64,000 nt of DNA from CAZGKW01 sp964526295 (GCA_964526295.1 CAZGKW010000020.1:15198-79197), one strand, 5' to 3'; counted from the first letter of the stretch, positions 16,824 to 25,816 are shown. Program-made: numbers and translations. Notes: generated by a model not told the origin, from the letters alone.

Positions 16824-19481
16824 TTGGCCGAAGAGTCCCACGACTGGCATGCCCTGGAGCCGGCCGCCGCGGCCGGGGCCCTCGGCTCCGACCTCGAGCG
16901 CGGCCTCTCGGAAGAGGAAGCCCGACGCCGCCTAGACGAGCACGGCCCCAACGCCCTGCCGCGCGGCAAGCGGCGGACGCTGCCCGGCATGTTTCTGGGG
17001 CAGTTCAAAGACTTCCTCATCTGGGTCCTCATCGCGGCCGCCCTCGTCTCGGCCGGCGTCGGGGAGACCACCGACGCCATCGTCATCGCCGCCATCCTTG
17101 TCCTCAATGCCGTCCTTGGCGTCGCCCAGGAATACAAGGCCAACCAGGCCCTCGAGGCCCTGAAAGAATACACCGTCCCGGAGGCCGAGGTCATCCGCGG
17201 CGGCACGCCCGAGCGGGCCAGTGCCGAGGCCGTCGTGCCGGGCGACCTGGTGGCCCTCCGCGAAGGGGCGTCCGTGCCGGCCGACCTGCGGCTCGTCGAG
17301 GTCCACAGCCTCCACGTCGACGAGTCGGCCCTGACGGGCGAGTCGGTGGCGGTGGAGAAGACCGTCGAGCCGCTCGCGGCCGACCTCGCCCCCCCCGAGC
17401 GGCGAAACCTCGCCTTCGCCGGGACGACCGTCACGTCGGGCCGCGGCATCGGCCTGGTGGTCGCGACGGGCTTGGACCGCGAGATCGGCCGAATCGCCGG
17501 CATGCTCGAGGCGGCCGTCGACGAGGCCACGCCCCTGGAGAAGCGCCTGGCCCGCTTCGGCCGGGTCCTCGGCATCGTGACGCTCGTCGTCTGCGCCGCG
17601 GCGTTCGGCCTCGGCGTCCTCCGCGGCCACGACCTGCTCGAGGTCTTCATGACGGCCGTCAGCCTGGCCGTCGCGGCCATCCCCGAAGGCCTGCCCGCCA
17701 TCGTCACGGTGGCCCTGGCGCTGGGCGTCTACCGGATGAGCCGGTACCACGCCATCGTCCGCAAAATGCCCGCCGTCGAGACGCTCGGCTGCGCGACCGT
17801 CATCTGCACCGACAAGACCGGCACCCTGACCGAGAACCGGATGACGGTGACCGAGGCGGTCCCGGCGTCGGCCCTTCTCGGCGAGGCCGGCGACGCGGAC
17901 GCGGGTGAGGCCGGCGGCGACGGCCGGGGCCGCCTGGCCCGCATCGCCGCCCTGTGCAACGACGCCGCCGTCGAGGAAAAGAGCGGCGAGCGGGTCGGCG
18001 ACCCGACGGAGCTGGCCCTGGTGGAGTTCGCCGCAAAGGAGGGCCTCGACGTCGACGCGCTCCGCCGCGACCATCCCCGCCTGGGCGAGGTCCCGTTCGA
18101 CTCCGACCGGAAGCGGATGAGCACCCTTCACGAGATGGCCGACGGCCGCCGCATCTTCGCCAAGGGGGCCCCGGAGGCCATCCTCCAGCGGTGCGCCGTC
18201 TGGGAAGCGGGCGGCCAGACCCGCCCCCTCACCGACGCGGACCGCCGGGCCGTCCTGGAGAAGGTCGAGGCGATGGCCGCGTCGGCGCTGCGGGTCCTGG
18301 CGTACGCCTGGAAGGACGCCGGGGGCGGTTCGGACCTCTCGCCGGAAGACGAGTCGGACCTGGTCTTCGCCGGTTTGACGGGCATGCGCGACCCGCCCCG
18401 CGAGGAGGTGCCGGACGCCCTCGCCGAGGCCCACGGGGCCGGCATCCGCACCATGATGATGACGGGCGACAACCTGGTGACGGCCCGAGCCATCGCCGCC
18501 GACCTCGGGATGCTCGACGAGGGCGACGAGGCCGTCACCGGCCAGGAGCTGGCCGAAATGCCCGACGAGCTCCTGGCGGAGCGGGCCGGCCACATCCGCG
18601 TCTTCGCCCGCGTCTGGCCGGAGCAGAAGCTCAAGATCGTCCGGGCCCTCCAGTCAGGCGGCCGGGTGGTGGCGATGACCGGCGACGGCGTCAACGACGC
18701 CCCCGCCCTCCAGCAGGCCGACATCGGCGTCGCCATGGGCCGCGGGGGGACCGACGTGGCGAAGCAGGCGGCCGACCTCGTCCTGACGGACGACAACTTC
18801 GCCACGATCGTCCGGGCCGTCCACCAGGGCCGCATCATCTTCGACAACATCCGCAAGTTCGTCTCGTACCTGCTGGCGTGCAACCTGGGCGAGATGCTGG
18901 CCATCCTGGCGCCCTACGCCATCGGTTGGAAGGCCCCCCTGGTTCCCGTCCAGATCCTGATCATCAACCTCGTGACCGACGGTCTGCCGGCAATGGCGCT
19001 GGGGGTCGACGCCCCGGAGCCGGACATCATGAAGCGCCGGCCCCGGCCGCCCTCGGAGGGCATCCTGACCCGCCTGGGCGGGGCCACGGTCGGCGTCAAC
19101 GCCCTGTTCATCGCCCTGGCGGCGGTGGTGGCGTTCGCCCTGGTGTTCGATCCGGCCGACGAGGAAGCGACGCTCGCGCCGGCCCGGACGATGGCCTTCG
19201 TGACGCTGGCCCTGGCGGAGCTGTGGCGGGCCCAGGCCGCCCGGTCCGACCGGCGATCGATCTGGCAGATCAACCCGCTGACGAACCGGCCGATGATCGG
19301 GGCCTGCCTCGCCAGTGCCCTGGTGGTCCTGGCGGTGGTCCTGGTGCCGCCGCTGCAGCCGATCGCCGGGACGACGGCCCTCTCGGCGCATCAGTGGGGA
19401 ATCGCTCTTGCTTTGTCGGGGGTCCCTCTCGTAGCCTATGAGATGTGGAAGCTGGCGAAACGGGGCCTCGCCGGCCGATAG
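16824..19481 (+). CDS. P-type Ca2+-transporting ATPase (P2A)
   Basis: This 885-residue cation pump couples ATP hydrolysis to export. The cation-ATPase N domain (LEPAAAAGALGSDLERGLSE) is followed by TGES at 171-174, PEGLP at 287-291 in M4 and the phosphorylated Asp330 in DKTGTLT. KGAPE, TGDN and MTGDGVNDAPAL follow. M6 contains NLVTDGLPAMALG, whose N..TD pattern is typical of Ca2+ site ligands in SERCA-type pumps; M4 has AIPEGLP. The start TTG 16824 has GGGAGAGG five bases upstream. A Mn2+ pump of the same family is the main alternative. Confidence 0.9.
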   Translation: MAEESHDWHALEPAAAAGALGSDLERGLSEEEARRRLDEHGPNALPRGKRRTLPGMFLGQFKDFLIWVLIAAALVSAGVGETTDAIVIAAILVLNAVLGVAQEYKANQALEALKEYTVPEAEVIRGGTPERASAEAVVPGDLVALREGASVPADLRLVEVHSLHVDESALTGESVAVEKTVEPLAADLAPPERRNLAFAGTTVTSGRGIGLVVATGLDREIGRIAGMLEAAVDEATPLEKRLARFGRVLGIVTLVVCAAAFGLGVLRGHDLLEVFMTAVSLAVAAIPEGLPAIVTVALALGVYRMSRYHAIVRKMPAVETLGCATVICTDKTGTLTENRMTVTEAVPASALLGEAGDADAGEAGGDGRGRLARIAALCNDAAVEEKSGERVGDPTELALVEFAAKEGLDVDALRRDHPRLGEVPFDSDRKRMSTLHEMADGRRIFAKGAPEAILQRCAVWEAGGQTRPLTDADRRAVLEKVEAMAASALRVLAYAWKDAGGGSDLSPEDESDLVFAGLTGMRDPPREEVPDALAEAHGAGIRTMMMTGDNLVTARAIAADLGMLDEGDEAVTGQELAEMPDELLAERAGHIRVFARVWPEQKLKIVRALQSGGRVVAMTGDGVNDAPALQQADIGVAMGRGGTDVAKQAADLVLTDDNFATIVRAVHQGRIIFDNIRKFVSYLLACNLGEMLAILAPYAIGWKAPLVPVQILIINLVTDGLPAMALGVDAPEPDIMKRRPRPPSEGILTRLGGATVGVNALFIALAAVVAFALVFDPADEEATLAPARTMAFVTLALAELWRAQAARSDRRSIWQINPLTNRPMIGACLASALVVLAVVLVPPLQPIAGTTALSAHQWGIALALSGVPLVAYEMWKLAKRGLAGR

Positions 19482-19508
19482 ACTAAGGACCGGGCAAGGA
19501 GACTCTCC

Positions 19509-20519
19509 ATGAAACGATCGACGGTTACCTGTTGGCTCGCGGCGGTCGGGGCGGTCACCGTCCTCACAGGCACGGCCGGCGCCGCCGAGCCCGCGGCGAA
19601 GCGCATCCTGTGCTTCGGCGACTCCAACACCGAGGCCCTCAACGTCCAGCCGAACCAGGCATGGCCTGAGGTCCTGGAGCAGATCATGCCCGGCGTCGTC
19701 ACCCTCAACGCCGGCGCCGATTCCCGGACCGTCGGCCAGGAGGAGGGCCAGCGCAACGGTCTGGAGTCCATCGAACCGGCGCTCCAGGCGGCCGGCGTGG
19801 CCGACGAAGTCATCGTCATGCTCGGCACGAACGACATGAAGGGCTCGCTGTGGCAGGCCGGCGGCGGGGCCAACGGCGTCGCCAAGCGGCTGGTCGACCT
19901 CGTCGGCAAGATCAAGGCCTACAGGTCCGACGGCCGGCCGGCCCCTCGGATCACTCTCGTCGCACCGCCTCCGGTCCATCCGGGCAAGCTGGCCGAGCGG
20001 TTCAGGACGCCGGAGATGTTTCTCGGGGCGAACTCGCGGGTCCGTGCCCTGATCGTCCGCTACCAGGCCATCGCCCTGGCCCACAACCTGCGGTTCGTCA
20101 ACCTGCCCGTGGCCATCGCCAACGAGATCGAGGACATCGTCACCGAAGACGGCGTCCATTTCAACGCCCAGGGCCATCGCCGGATCGCCGAGACGATCGC
20201 CGGCGTCATTGGGGACAGCCGGCCCCCCGCCCCCCCGGCCAACGTCACCGCCATCAACTACGCACTGCTCGACCTGGACGGCACGACGGCGCACGTCACC
20301 ACCCGCGTCGAATGGGAGAAGTCGCCGTCGGAGGACGTGATCGGCTACCGGATCCACCTGGGGGCGGACGGACCGCTGATCGCCGTCACGGGCCGGACGA
20401 TCGTCGCTCTGCCGGGCAATTTCCAGGGACTGGTCATCGTGGCCCGCGATGCAGCCGGAAACGACAGTCCGCCTGCCGCCCAGCCTGAAACCGAAGAGAT
20501 CAGGACCGGGGCACCGTAA
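19509..20519 (+). CDS. Exported SGNH/GDSL hydrolase with C-terminal FN3-like domain
   Basis: A signal peptide (MKRSTVTCWLAAVGAVTVLT) precedes an SGNH esterase fold. Block I is FGDSNTE with nucleophile Ser39, block III is GTND at 106-109, and block V is EDGVHF with Asp214 and His217. Lipases, acetylxylan esterases and arylesterases share this pattern, so the substrate is open. After residue 235, PPAPPANVTAINYALLDLDG begins a fibronectin III-like domain ending in VARDAAGNDSPP. The gene starts 27 bases after the ATPase and may be cotranscribed. A hairpin follows the stop. Confidence 0.85.
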   Translation: MKRSTVTCWLAAVGAVTVLTGTAGAAEPAAKRILCFGDSNTEALNVQPNQAWPEVLEQIMPGVVTLNAGADSRTVGQEEGQRNGLESIEPALQAAGVADEVIVMLGTNDMKGSLWQAGGGANGVAKRLVDLVGKIKAYRSDGRPAPRITLVAPPPVHPGKLAERFRTPEMFLGANSRVRALIVRYQAIALAHNLRFVNLPVAIANEIEDIVTEDGVHFNAQGHRRIAETIAGVIGDSRPPAPPANVTAINYALLDLDGTTAHVTTRVEWEKSPSEDVIGYRIHLGADGPLIAVTGRTIVALPGNFQGLVIVARDAAGNDSPPAAQPETEEIRTGAP

Positions 20520-20566
20520 GGAGGGCGCCGCGGCGGCGTTCGGAACGTCCTGGGGACCGATAGAAC

Positions 20567-20594
20567 GGGCGGCGGGTCCAGGGACCTGCCGCCC
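20567..20594. terminator. Hairpin between convergent genes
   Basis: GGGCGGCGGGT pairs over 11 bp (one G-T wobble) with ACCTGCCGCCC around a 6-base loop. It lies between the SGNH gene stop (20519) and the end of the convergent gene (20644). There is no T-run. Confidence 0.5.
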
Positions 20595-20643
20595 GTCGTG
20601 TCTGCGGGTCAGCCGGCGCGGCCGGTCGCGCAGTCGATCGCCT

Positions 20644-21072
20644 TCAGCGAAGCGCCACGGACGGCCCGATGCCCCAGGCCGCCAGCACGTCTCCCAGCAC
20701 CACCAGCCCCGGCAGCACGACCAGGGCCAGCATGACGGCCATGCCGACGGCACAGCACCAGACGGCCGCCGCACGCGGGAACGTGCTCTGGAGGCCGTTG
20801 CGGAGGATCACCACGCAGAACAGCACCACGAGGATCGCCGAGAGCCACTGGACGTGGGCCGGCAGGCCTCGGGGGTCGCCCCGGTTCGTTGCGATCAGGA
20901 CGATGGCGATGACGGCCGCCGAGACGATGCCGCAGAAAAGGGCCGTCAGCATCGACCGGCCGAACAGGTTGGCGGTCTGAACGCCGACGATCCGCGCGGC
21001 GGTCCAGATCAGCACCCCCCCCACGAGAAGCGACCCGGCGATCAGCCCGCCCCAAGTAAGTGCCGCGTGCAT
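20644..21072 (-). CDS. Small membrane protein, paralogue of the adjacent upstream gene
   Basis: This 142-residue protein has about four membrane helices: LTWGGLIAGSLLVGGVLIW, the LTALFCGIVSAAVIAIVLI stretch, LSAILVVLFCVVIL and AVGMAVMLALVVLPGLVVLG. ATG 21072 has GGAGGTGG just upstream. The segment ARIVGVQTANLFGRSMLTAL aligns with ARFISVDDATFGRAFLTAVF in the gene at 21134-21610, so the two are tandem paralogues. I do not recognise the family; no charged motif hints at transport or catalysis. Confidence 0.65.
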   Translation of the reverse strand: MHAALTWGGLIAGSLLVGGVLIWTAARIVGVQTANLFGRSMLTALFCGIVSAAVIAIVLIATNRGDPRGLPAHVQWLSAILVVLFCVVILRNGLQSTFPRAAAVWCCAVGMAVMLALVVLPGLVVLGDVLAAWGIGPSVALR

Positions 21073-21133
21073 CGCACCACCTCCGTGAGATGTCCCCCGG
21101 ACTCCCCCCATGCGCCGACGCATGGGTCGGCCT

Positions 21134-21610
21134 CTACGGGGCCCCGAGCATCGGCGCCTGGGCCGGGTCGTCCCGACCGGTGATCCAAAGAACCGCCATC
21201 ACTGTGCCCCAGAGATAGAGGAAGGCCACGTACAAGAGACCCGTTGACGTATAGAGAACGCCGAACGCTTTGCCGCGTGTCGTCCGAAGGCCGCTTCTCA
21301 CGAGCTCCACCGCCACGATCGGCATCAGCATGAGAACCAGCCAGATCGCCGCTCCGTGCGTCCAATGCGTAACGCCGCCGGTGGGGCTGATGACGATGAG
21401 GCCGGCCGAAAGGGCCGCCATCAGAATCGCCATGAAAACGGCGGTCAGGAAAGCCCGGCCGAACGTCGCGTCATCGACCGAAATGAATCGGGCGGCAATC
21501 CGCAGCAGGGCCGCCCACACAAGCACCTGGAAAATGAACAAGACAACCACGAGCAACACGATGGACCGGAAACCCATCGCCCCAAGCACCAGGAAGTCGG
21601 CCCAGTCCAC
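21134..21610 (-). CDS. Small membrane protein, tandem paralogue
   Basis: The 158-residue protein has about four membrane helices, starting with FRSIVLLVVVLFIFQVLVWA and ending with LLYVAFLYLWGTVMAVLWI. The GTG start at 21610 has GGGAGGGG upstream. It shares with the gene at 20644 the pattern A-R-x3-V-x2-A-x-F-G-R-x2-LTA, the position of the helices and a conserved basic segment after the third helix. It precedes that gene by 61 bases and is probably cotranscribed. Function unknown. Confidence 0.65.
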   Translation of the reverse strand: MDWADFLVLGAMGFRSIVLLVVVLFIFQVLVWAALLRIAARFISVDDATFGRAFLTAVFMAILMAALSAGLIVISPTGGVTHWTHGAAIWLVLMLMPIVAVELVRSGLRTTRGKAFGVLYTSTGLLYVAFLYLWGTVMAVLWITGRDDPAQAPMLGAP

Positions 21611-21830
21611 GGATTCCCCTCCCGCAGACCCCTCGCAGCTACCCAGAGAATCGGCGGAGAGCGTCCGATAACTTCAGCAAAAGGGAGTCGGTGTCGCCCC
21701 GAGGCGGGGGCCGGAAGAGCACTGAAGGCATCCAAGGGCCCTTGCGAGCTGCCGCGCGCGGCTCGAGAAACCCGAAGGCACGCCGTGCCCTCTGTGCGCG
21801 TGGACGGCGGGGCGCCCGACCCCTTGTGCG

Positions 21831-21852
21831 CGGCGGGTGCGGAGACCCGCCG
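21831..21852. repeat. Dispersed hairpin, family CGGCGGGT-ACCCGCCG, copy 2
   Basis: CGGCGGGT, the loop GCGGAG and ACCCGCCG form a perfect 8-bp stem four bases beyond the stop of the beta-helix gene. It is the inverted form of 10672-10697. Confidence 0.7.
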
Positions 21853-21855
21853 GGC

Positions 21856-23739
21856 TCAGGTCAAGCTACGACGCCCCTGACCGACCCACGGCCCGCCCGC
21901 CTCCAGGCGAAACGTCTGCCGGCCGGCCTTGAGCGGGAACGGCCCGGGCGCCAGGTTCGCCCCGTCTTCCGACAGCGGCGGCACGGCGACGCACGCCGGC
22001 AGCTCCCCCTCAACCGCCACCGTCAGATCAAGCGTCTCCGGGTCGAACTCGGCGTCGATCCGGGCTTGCCGGCTGCCCCGGTCCAGGCCGAAGTGCTCCT
22101 GCCACGCGTCCAGCGTCACGAGTGCCCGCGGCGCGGGGTACTCCAGGCACAGCGACGTCCAGTCGTCGCGCTCGTCGAAGAGGTTCCCGTCGGAGACGTT
22201 ATCCTCCAGGCGCGACAGGAGGACCCGTTCCGGGCACGCCGTGAAGAGGTTGTTCAGGACGCGGTGCCCGCGGCAGAGGCCGGTGCGGCCGCGGACCCGC
22301 CGCTCCGACTGGAGGAGCGAGAGCATGACGGCGAAGGTGCCGCTGATCCGGCCGAACAAGTTGTGGGCGAAGGTGCACTTCTCGCCGGTGTCGGCGTGGA
22401 CGCCGCACCCCGACTGGGCCCGCTCGAAGCGATGGCCCGGCCGCCGGACGTCCCAAATCACGTTGTGGTCGATCAGGTTGGGGTCGCGGCTGACCTCGAC
22501 GTAGATGCCGCCCAGGATCCCCGAGACGTCGGCGACGACGTTCTCCGTGACGCGAGTGTTGCGGTTCAGGTAGTCGAGCCAGATGCCGGGGGCGTCCGTG
22601 ATGTGGCGGAAGACGTTGCGGCGGATGAGGACGCCGTCGGCCCGGTGGAACTTCAGACCGGCCGTCTCCCACAGCCGCTCGACGCCCATCCCGCCGATCC
22701 GCTCGACCAGGTTGTCCTCGACGAGCGAGCCCCGGTTGTTGTGGACGGCGGCCAGGCCGCAGATGCCGCAGTCGGCGACGTAGTTGCGGCGGATGACGTG
22801 GCGGCCCTCGCCGGGGGTGACCTCCGGCCAGCCGCTGTGCCAGCTTTCGTTGCCGACGTCGAGGCCGCACGCGTTCGCCCACCGCAGCGAGCAGTCCTCG
22901 ACGATCCAATGGTGGCCCCGCCAGGCGCTGACCATGGCCCGCTGCGGCACCGGCACGCCGTCGGCCGCGTGCGAGAAGTGCAAGCCCGAGACGCGGACAT
23001 ACGCCAGACCACGCTCCCGGCCCGCGAGGACCTGCTCGCGGGCGGTCACCTCGAACTCGAAGTCCGCCGGGTCGGCGTCGCCCCAGAGACGCAGATGAAT
23101 CCTGAGGCCCGGATCCTCGACCCAGAAAACGCCTTCGCCCGAGGAAAGCTCCCGCGGGAAGCGGACCTCCCGGAGCGGCCGGCCGTCGGCGAAGACCATC
23201 CCCCGCCGAAGCAGGAACCGGTTCGTCTCCTCCTCGGTCCAGTCGTCCACGAACGTCGTGTACTCCGGCGAGAAGTTCATCACGGCAAACGGGTTGTAGG
23301 CGATGAACCACTCGGCCGGCAGGTCGCCCGTCCAGATGCGGACGCCCGGCGGGGGGTCCGTCGGCGGCGAGCCCCGCTTGCCGGCGAACTTCCACCCTTC
23401 GCCCGGCCGCCAGGCGGGCGCCCAGACTTCCGAGCCCCGGACGTGGACCTCCTCGCCGGGGGCGGCCTCGTAGGCGATCATCCGGTCCGGACCCTCCCCG
23501 CCACGCGCCGCACGAACACATTCGCGGTAGATGCCCTCGTGGACGACGACCTTCTCGCCGGGCTGGAGCACGTCGGCCGCACGCGAGATCGTCCGCCACG
23601 GCTTTTCCTCGGTACCGGGGTTATCGTCGGAGGCATCCGGGTGGCCCTGGGCGACGTGGTAGAGGCGGGCGTACTCGGTCCGGTCGTCCCAAAACTCGAA
23701 GTGCGTGCCGTCGGGCATGACGACGGGCGGCTCGGCCAT
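21856..23739 (-). CDS. Right-handed parallel beta-helix protein
   Basis: The 627-residue protein has no signal peptide. VAQGHPDASDDNPGTEEKPW, then TISRAADVLQPGEKVVVHEG, is the entry motif of DUF1565/pectate-lyase-like proteins. The central region carries beta-helix rungs: HWIVEDCSLRWANACGLDVG, HVIRRNYVADCGICGLAAVH, GSLVEDNLVERIGGMG, GVLIRRNVFRHITDAPGIWL and TRVTENVVADVSGILGGIYV. Such proteins bind or cleave polysaccharides; catalytic residues cannot be assigned. A C-terminal beta-sandwich-like segment ends in RQTFRLEAGGPWVGQ. Carbohydrate metabolism is supported loosely by the nearby GH94 gene. Confidence 0.8.
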   Translation of the reverse strand: MAEPPVVMPDGTHFEFWDDRTEYARLYHVAQGHPDASDDNPGTEEKPWRTISRAADVLQPGEKVVVHEGIYRECVRAARGGEGPDRMIAYEAAPGEEVHVRGSEVWAPAWRPGEGWKFAGKRGSPPTDPPPGVRIWTGDLPAEWFIAYNPFAVMNFSPEYTTFVDDWTEEETNRFLLRRGMVFADGRPLREVRFPRELSSGEGVFWVEDPGLRIHLRLWGDADPADFEFEVTAREQVLAGRERGLAYVRVSGLHFSHAADGVPVPQRAMVSAWRGHHWIVEDCSLRWANACGLDVGNESWHSGWPEVTPGEGRHVIRRNYVADCGICGLAAVHNNRGSLVEDNLVERIGGMGVERLWETAGLKFHRADGVLIRRNVFRHITDAPGIWLDYLNRNTRVTENVVADVSGILGGIYVEVSRDPNLIDHNVIWDVRRPGHRFERAQSGCGVHADTGEKCTFAHNLFGRISGTFAVMLSLLQSERRVRGRTGLCRGHRVLNNLFTACPERVLLSRLEDNVSDGNLFDERDDWTSLCLEYPAPRALVTLDAWQEHFGLDRGSRQARIDAEFDPETLDLTVAVEGELPACVAVPPLSEDGANLAPGPFPLKAGRQTFRLEAGGPWVGQGRRSLT

Positions 23740-23919
23740 CGGGTCTCCTCTCCGGCACGGGGCGGCAGCAGCGGGGCAGTCTAGCGGCGGCCCTGCCCCA
23801 CGGCAAACGAAAGCGCCACCGGCGGTGGCCGTCGGACGGGCGTCGGCCTAGAATGGGGTGCCTGCGTCGGGCACGACCTGGAACCCCACGCAAAGGGGCA
23901 AGCGGAGGAGGAGTGCGGC

Positions 23920-24564
23920 ATGAAAGTGCTGGGCATCGCCGGAAGTCCACGCAAAGGCCGGACCACGGAACGGCTCGTCCGGGAGGTCCTGGCGGGCGTC
24001 GAGGGATGCGAGACGGAGTTCGTGTCGCTCGCGGGCAAGACCATCGGCCCGTGTATCGCCTGTCTGGGGTGCGTCGAGACGAACGTCTGCGTCCTGAAGG
24101 ACGACCTCGCGCCGCTCCGCGAGAAGATCGTCGAGGCCGACGCCTACGTCGTCGGCGCGTGCAACTATTTCAACCTCCTGAACGGCCTGGCCCACTGCTT
24201 CATGGAGCGGTGGTACCAGTTCCGCCACCAGGAGGGCAAGGCCGTCGCCGGGAAGCTTGGCGCAGCCGTCGGCGTCGGGGGCGGCCGGCCCGACCCGGTC
24301 GTCGAGGACCTCCGCACCTTCTTCCAGTACAACCAGATCGACTGCGTGGCGAGTGTGACCGCCCAAGGGGCCGCCTCGTGCTTCACGTGCGGCTACGGCG
24401 AGACGTGTAAGGTCGGCGCGGTGTGGAACTTCTTCGGGCCGGGCACGAAGATCACCGACGAGATCATCCCGTCGCTGGAGAAGCAGCCGGAGGCGATCGA
24501 GGCCGCCCGCGCCGCCGGGGCCGAACTGGGCCGCCGGCTCACCGACTTCGCCGCCGGGACGTGA
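23920..24564 (+). CDS. Flavodoxin-family iron-sulfur flavoprotein
   Basis: The 214-residue protein starts with MKVLGIAGSPRKGRTTERLV, the FMN phosphate-binding loop of NADPH-dependent FMN reductases. CIACLGCVETNVCVLKDD near residue 46 is the compact cysteine cluster of the Isf-type iron-sulfur flavoproteins, which carry FMN and a 4Fe-4S cluster. Two further cysteine pairs (CFTCGYGETC) follow near residue 155. A cytosolic electron-transfer or quinone/oxygen-reducing role is likely. ATG 23920 has AGGAGGAG upstream. TAGAAT at 23849 may be its -10 box. The neighbouring ferritin gene fits an oxidative-stress or iron context. Confidence 0.8.
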   Translation: MKVLGIAGSPRKGRTTERLVREVLAGVEGCETEFVSLAGKTIGPCIACLGCVETNVCVLKDDLAPLREKIVEADAYVVGACNYFNLLNGLAHCFMERWYQFRHQEGKAVAGKLGAAVGVGGGRPDPVVEDLRTFFQYNQIDCVASVTAQGAASCFTCGYGETCKVGAVWNFFGPGTKITDEIIPSLEKQPEAIEAARAAGAELGRRLTDFAAGT

Positions 24565-24607
24565 CCGGACCGCGACACCGTCTCCAACTCTAGCAGGGCC
24601 GAACAAA

Positions 24608-25090
24608 GCGCAGCGGGCAGGACTGCCCGCCGCGCGATCCGGACTTCGGGTTGTCGTTCAGCGCCCGGCAATCCACCGAAGGCGTGAGCGCAAGAGAGAA
24701 GCGCGGCGGGCATTCCTGCCCGCCGCGCGATCCGGACTTCGGGTTGTCGTTCAGCGAGCGGCAATCCACCGAAGGCCGTCAGCGGGAAGAAGAAGAAGAA
24801 GCGCGGCGGGCACGACTGCCCGCCGCGCGATCCGGACTTCGGGTTGTCGTTCGGCGAGCGGCAATCCACCGAAGGCGTGAGCGGGAAGAAGAAGAAGAAG
24901 AAGAATCGCGGCGGGCACGACTGCCCGCCGCGCGATCCGGACTTCGGGTTGTCGTTCAGCGAGCGGCAATCCACCGAAGGCGTGAGCGGGAAGAAGAAGA
25001 AGAAGAAGAAGAAGAAGAAGAAGAAGAAGCGCGGCGGGCATTCCTGCCCGCCGCGCGATCCGGACTTCGGGTTGTCGTTCGGCGCCGTGA
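24608..25090. repeat. Repeat array of five palindromes with growing GAA/AAG runs
   Basis: Five copies of GCGGCGGGCA-4 nt-TGCCCGCCGC (the first slightly degenerate) start near 24610, 24702, 24802, 24907 and 25030. Each is followed by GCGATCCGGACTTCGGGTTG, TCGTTC and GGCAATCCACCGAAGG. Between units an AAG run separates the next palindrome: degenerate, then 5, then about 6.5, then 13 AAG units. The array sits between the 3' ends of the convergent flavoprotein and ferritin genes. It shares its palindrome core with the array at 5960. Long open frames across it encode only low-complexity peptides. Confidence 0.9.
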
Positions 25091-25117
25091 CAGGCCCCGC
25101 AGACGCCGGCCTCTCGC

Positions 25118-25612
25118 TCAGTCGCTTCCGCGGCGTCCCAGGACCGAGTCCATCATGAACAAGCCGTTGGGCGAGTCCTGGATGAGCTTCAGCTTCTCGA
25201 CGATCTCCAGGGCCGACGCCTCCTCCTCCACCTGCTCCGAGATGAACCACTGGAGCATGATGGCGGTGGCCTTGTCGTTCTCCTCGGCCGCGGTGTCCGC
25301 CAGGTCGTTGATCAGGCCGGTGACCTTCTGCTCGTGTCCGTAGGCGGCCTCGAAGATCGCCAGCGGCGACTTGAACTCCGCGGGCGGGGCGTCGATGGCC
25401 CCCAGCGTCACCGTCCCGCCCCGTTCCAGGACGAAGTCGTAGATCTTCATCCCGTGGCCCCATTCCTCCTTGGCTTGGAGGCCCATCCAGTGGGCCATGC
25501 CCATCAGGTTCTCGGAGGCGAACCACGCAGACATCGAAAGATACAGGTACGACGAGTAAAACTCGGCGGTGATCTGGTCGTTGAGGGCCTTCTCCATCTT
25601 CGGGCTAAGCAT
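25118..25612 (-). CDS. ftnA: Ferritin
   Basis: The 164-residue protein is a non-haem bacterial ferritin, which oxidises Fe2+ and stores iron in a 24-subunit shell. Ferroxidase ligands are at the expected positions: Glu17 in QITAEFYSS, Glu50 and His53 in AKEEWGHGMK, then AAYGHEQKVT and WFISEQVEEEA. I chose ATG 25612 (MLSPKMEKALND) with AAAGGAA seven bases upstream; longer in-frame starts add only a repeat-like tail. The gene ends against the repeat array. A promoter candidate is at 25673-25701. Confidence 0.94.
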   Translation of the reverse strand: MLSPKMEKALNDQITAEFYSSYLYLSMSAWFASENLMGMAHWMGLQAKEEWGHGMKIYDFVLERGGTVTLGAIDAPPAEFKSPLAIFEAAYGHEQKVTGLINDLADTAAEENDKATAIMLQWFISEQVEEEASALEIVEKLKLIQDSPNGLFMMDSVLGRRGSD

Positions 25613-25672
25613 GTCGGGTTCCTTTCTGGTGTGTCCTCGCCGGGGACCCCCCTGGCCCGCTGCGGTCATGCC

Positions 25673-25701
25673 ATGATAAGCGCCCCAGGGCCGGAGGGCA
25701 A
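25673..25701 (-). promoter_or_regulatory. Putative ferritin promoter
   Basis: On the minus strand TTGCCC and TATCAT are separated by 17 bases and followed by G. The ferritin start is about 60 bases downstream. No Fur-like palindrome was seen. Confidence 0.4.
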
Positions 25702-25749
25702 TAGCCGGGCCGACTTGTCGTGCCCCGCCTGCCTTGCGCGGTTTCGCCC

Positions 25750-25779
25750 TTCACAGGTGCGGCCGAAGCGGCCTAGAAT
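25750..25779 (+). promoter_or_regulatory. Putative promoter of the lipoprotein gene
   Basis: TTCACA and TAGAAT are separated by 18 bases and the next base is G. The start codon at 25817 is 38 bases downstream. Confidence 0.5.
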
Positions 25780-25816
25780 GGCGGAATGGACCTGCAAGAT
25801 CGCAAAGGGGGATGCC

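Noticed and set aside
24651..25526. Open frames across the second array with long Glu/Lys or Phe runs
   Set aside because: The runs are translations of the AAG tract and palindromes. No conserved domain or ribosome site.
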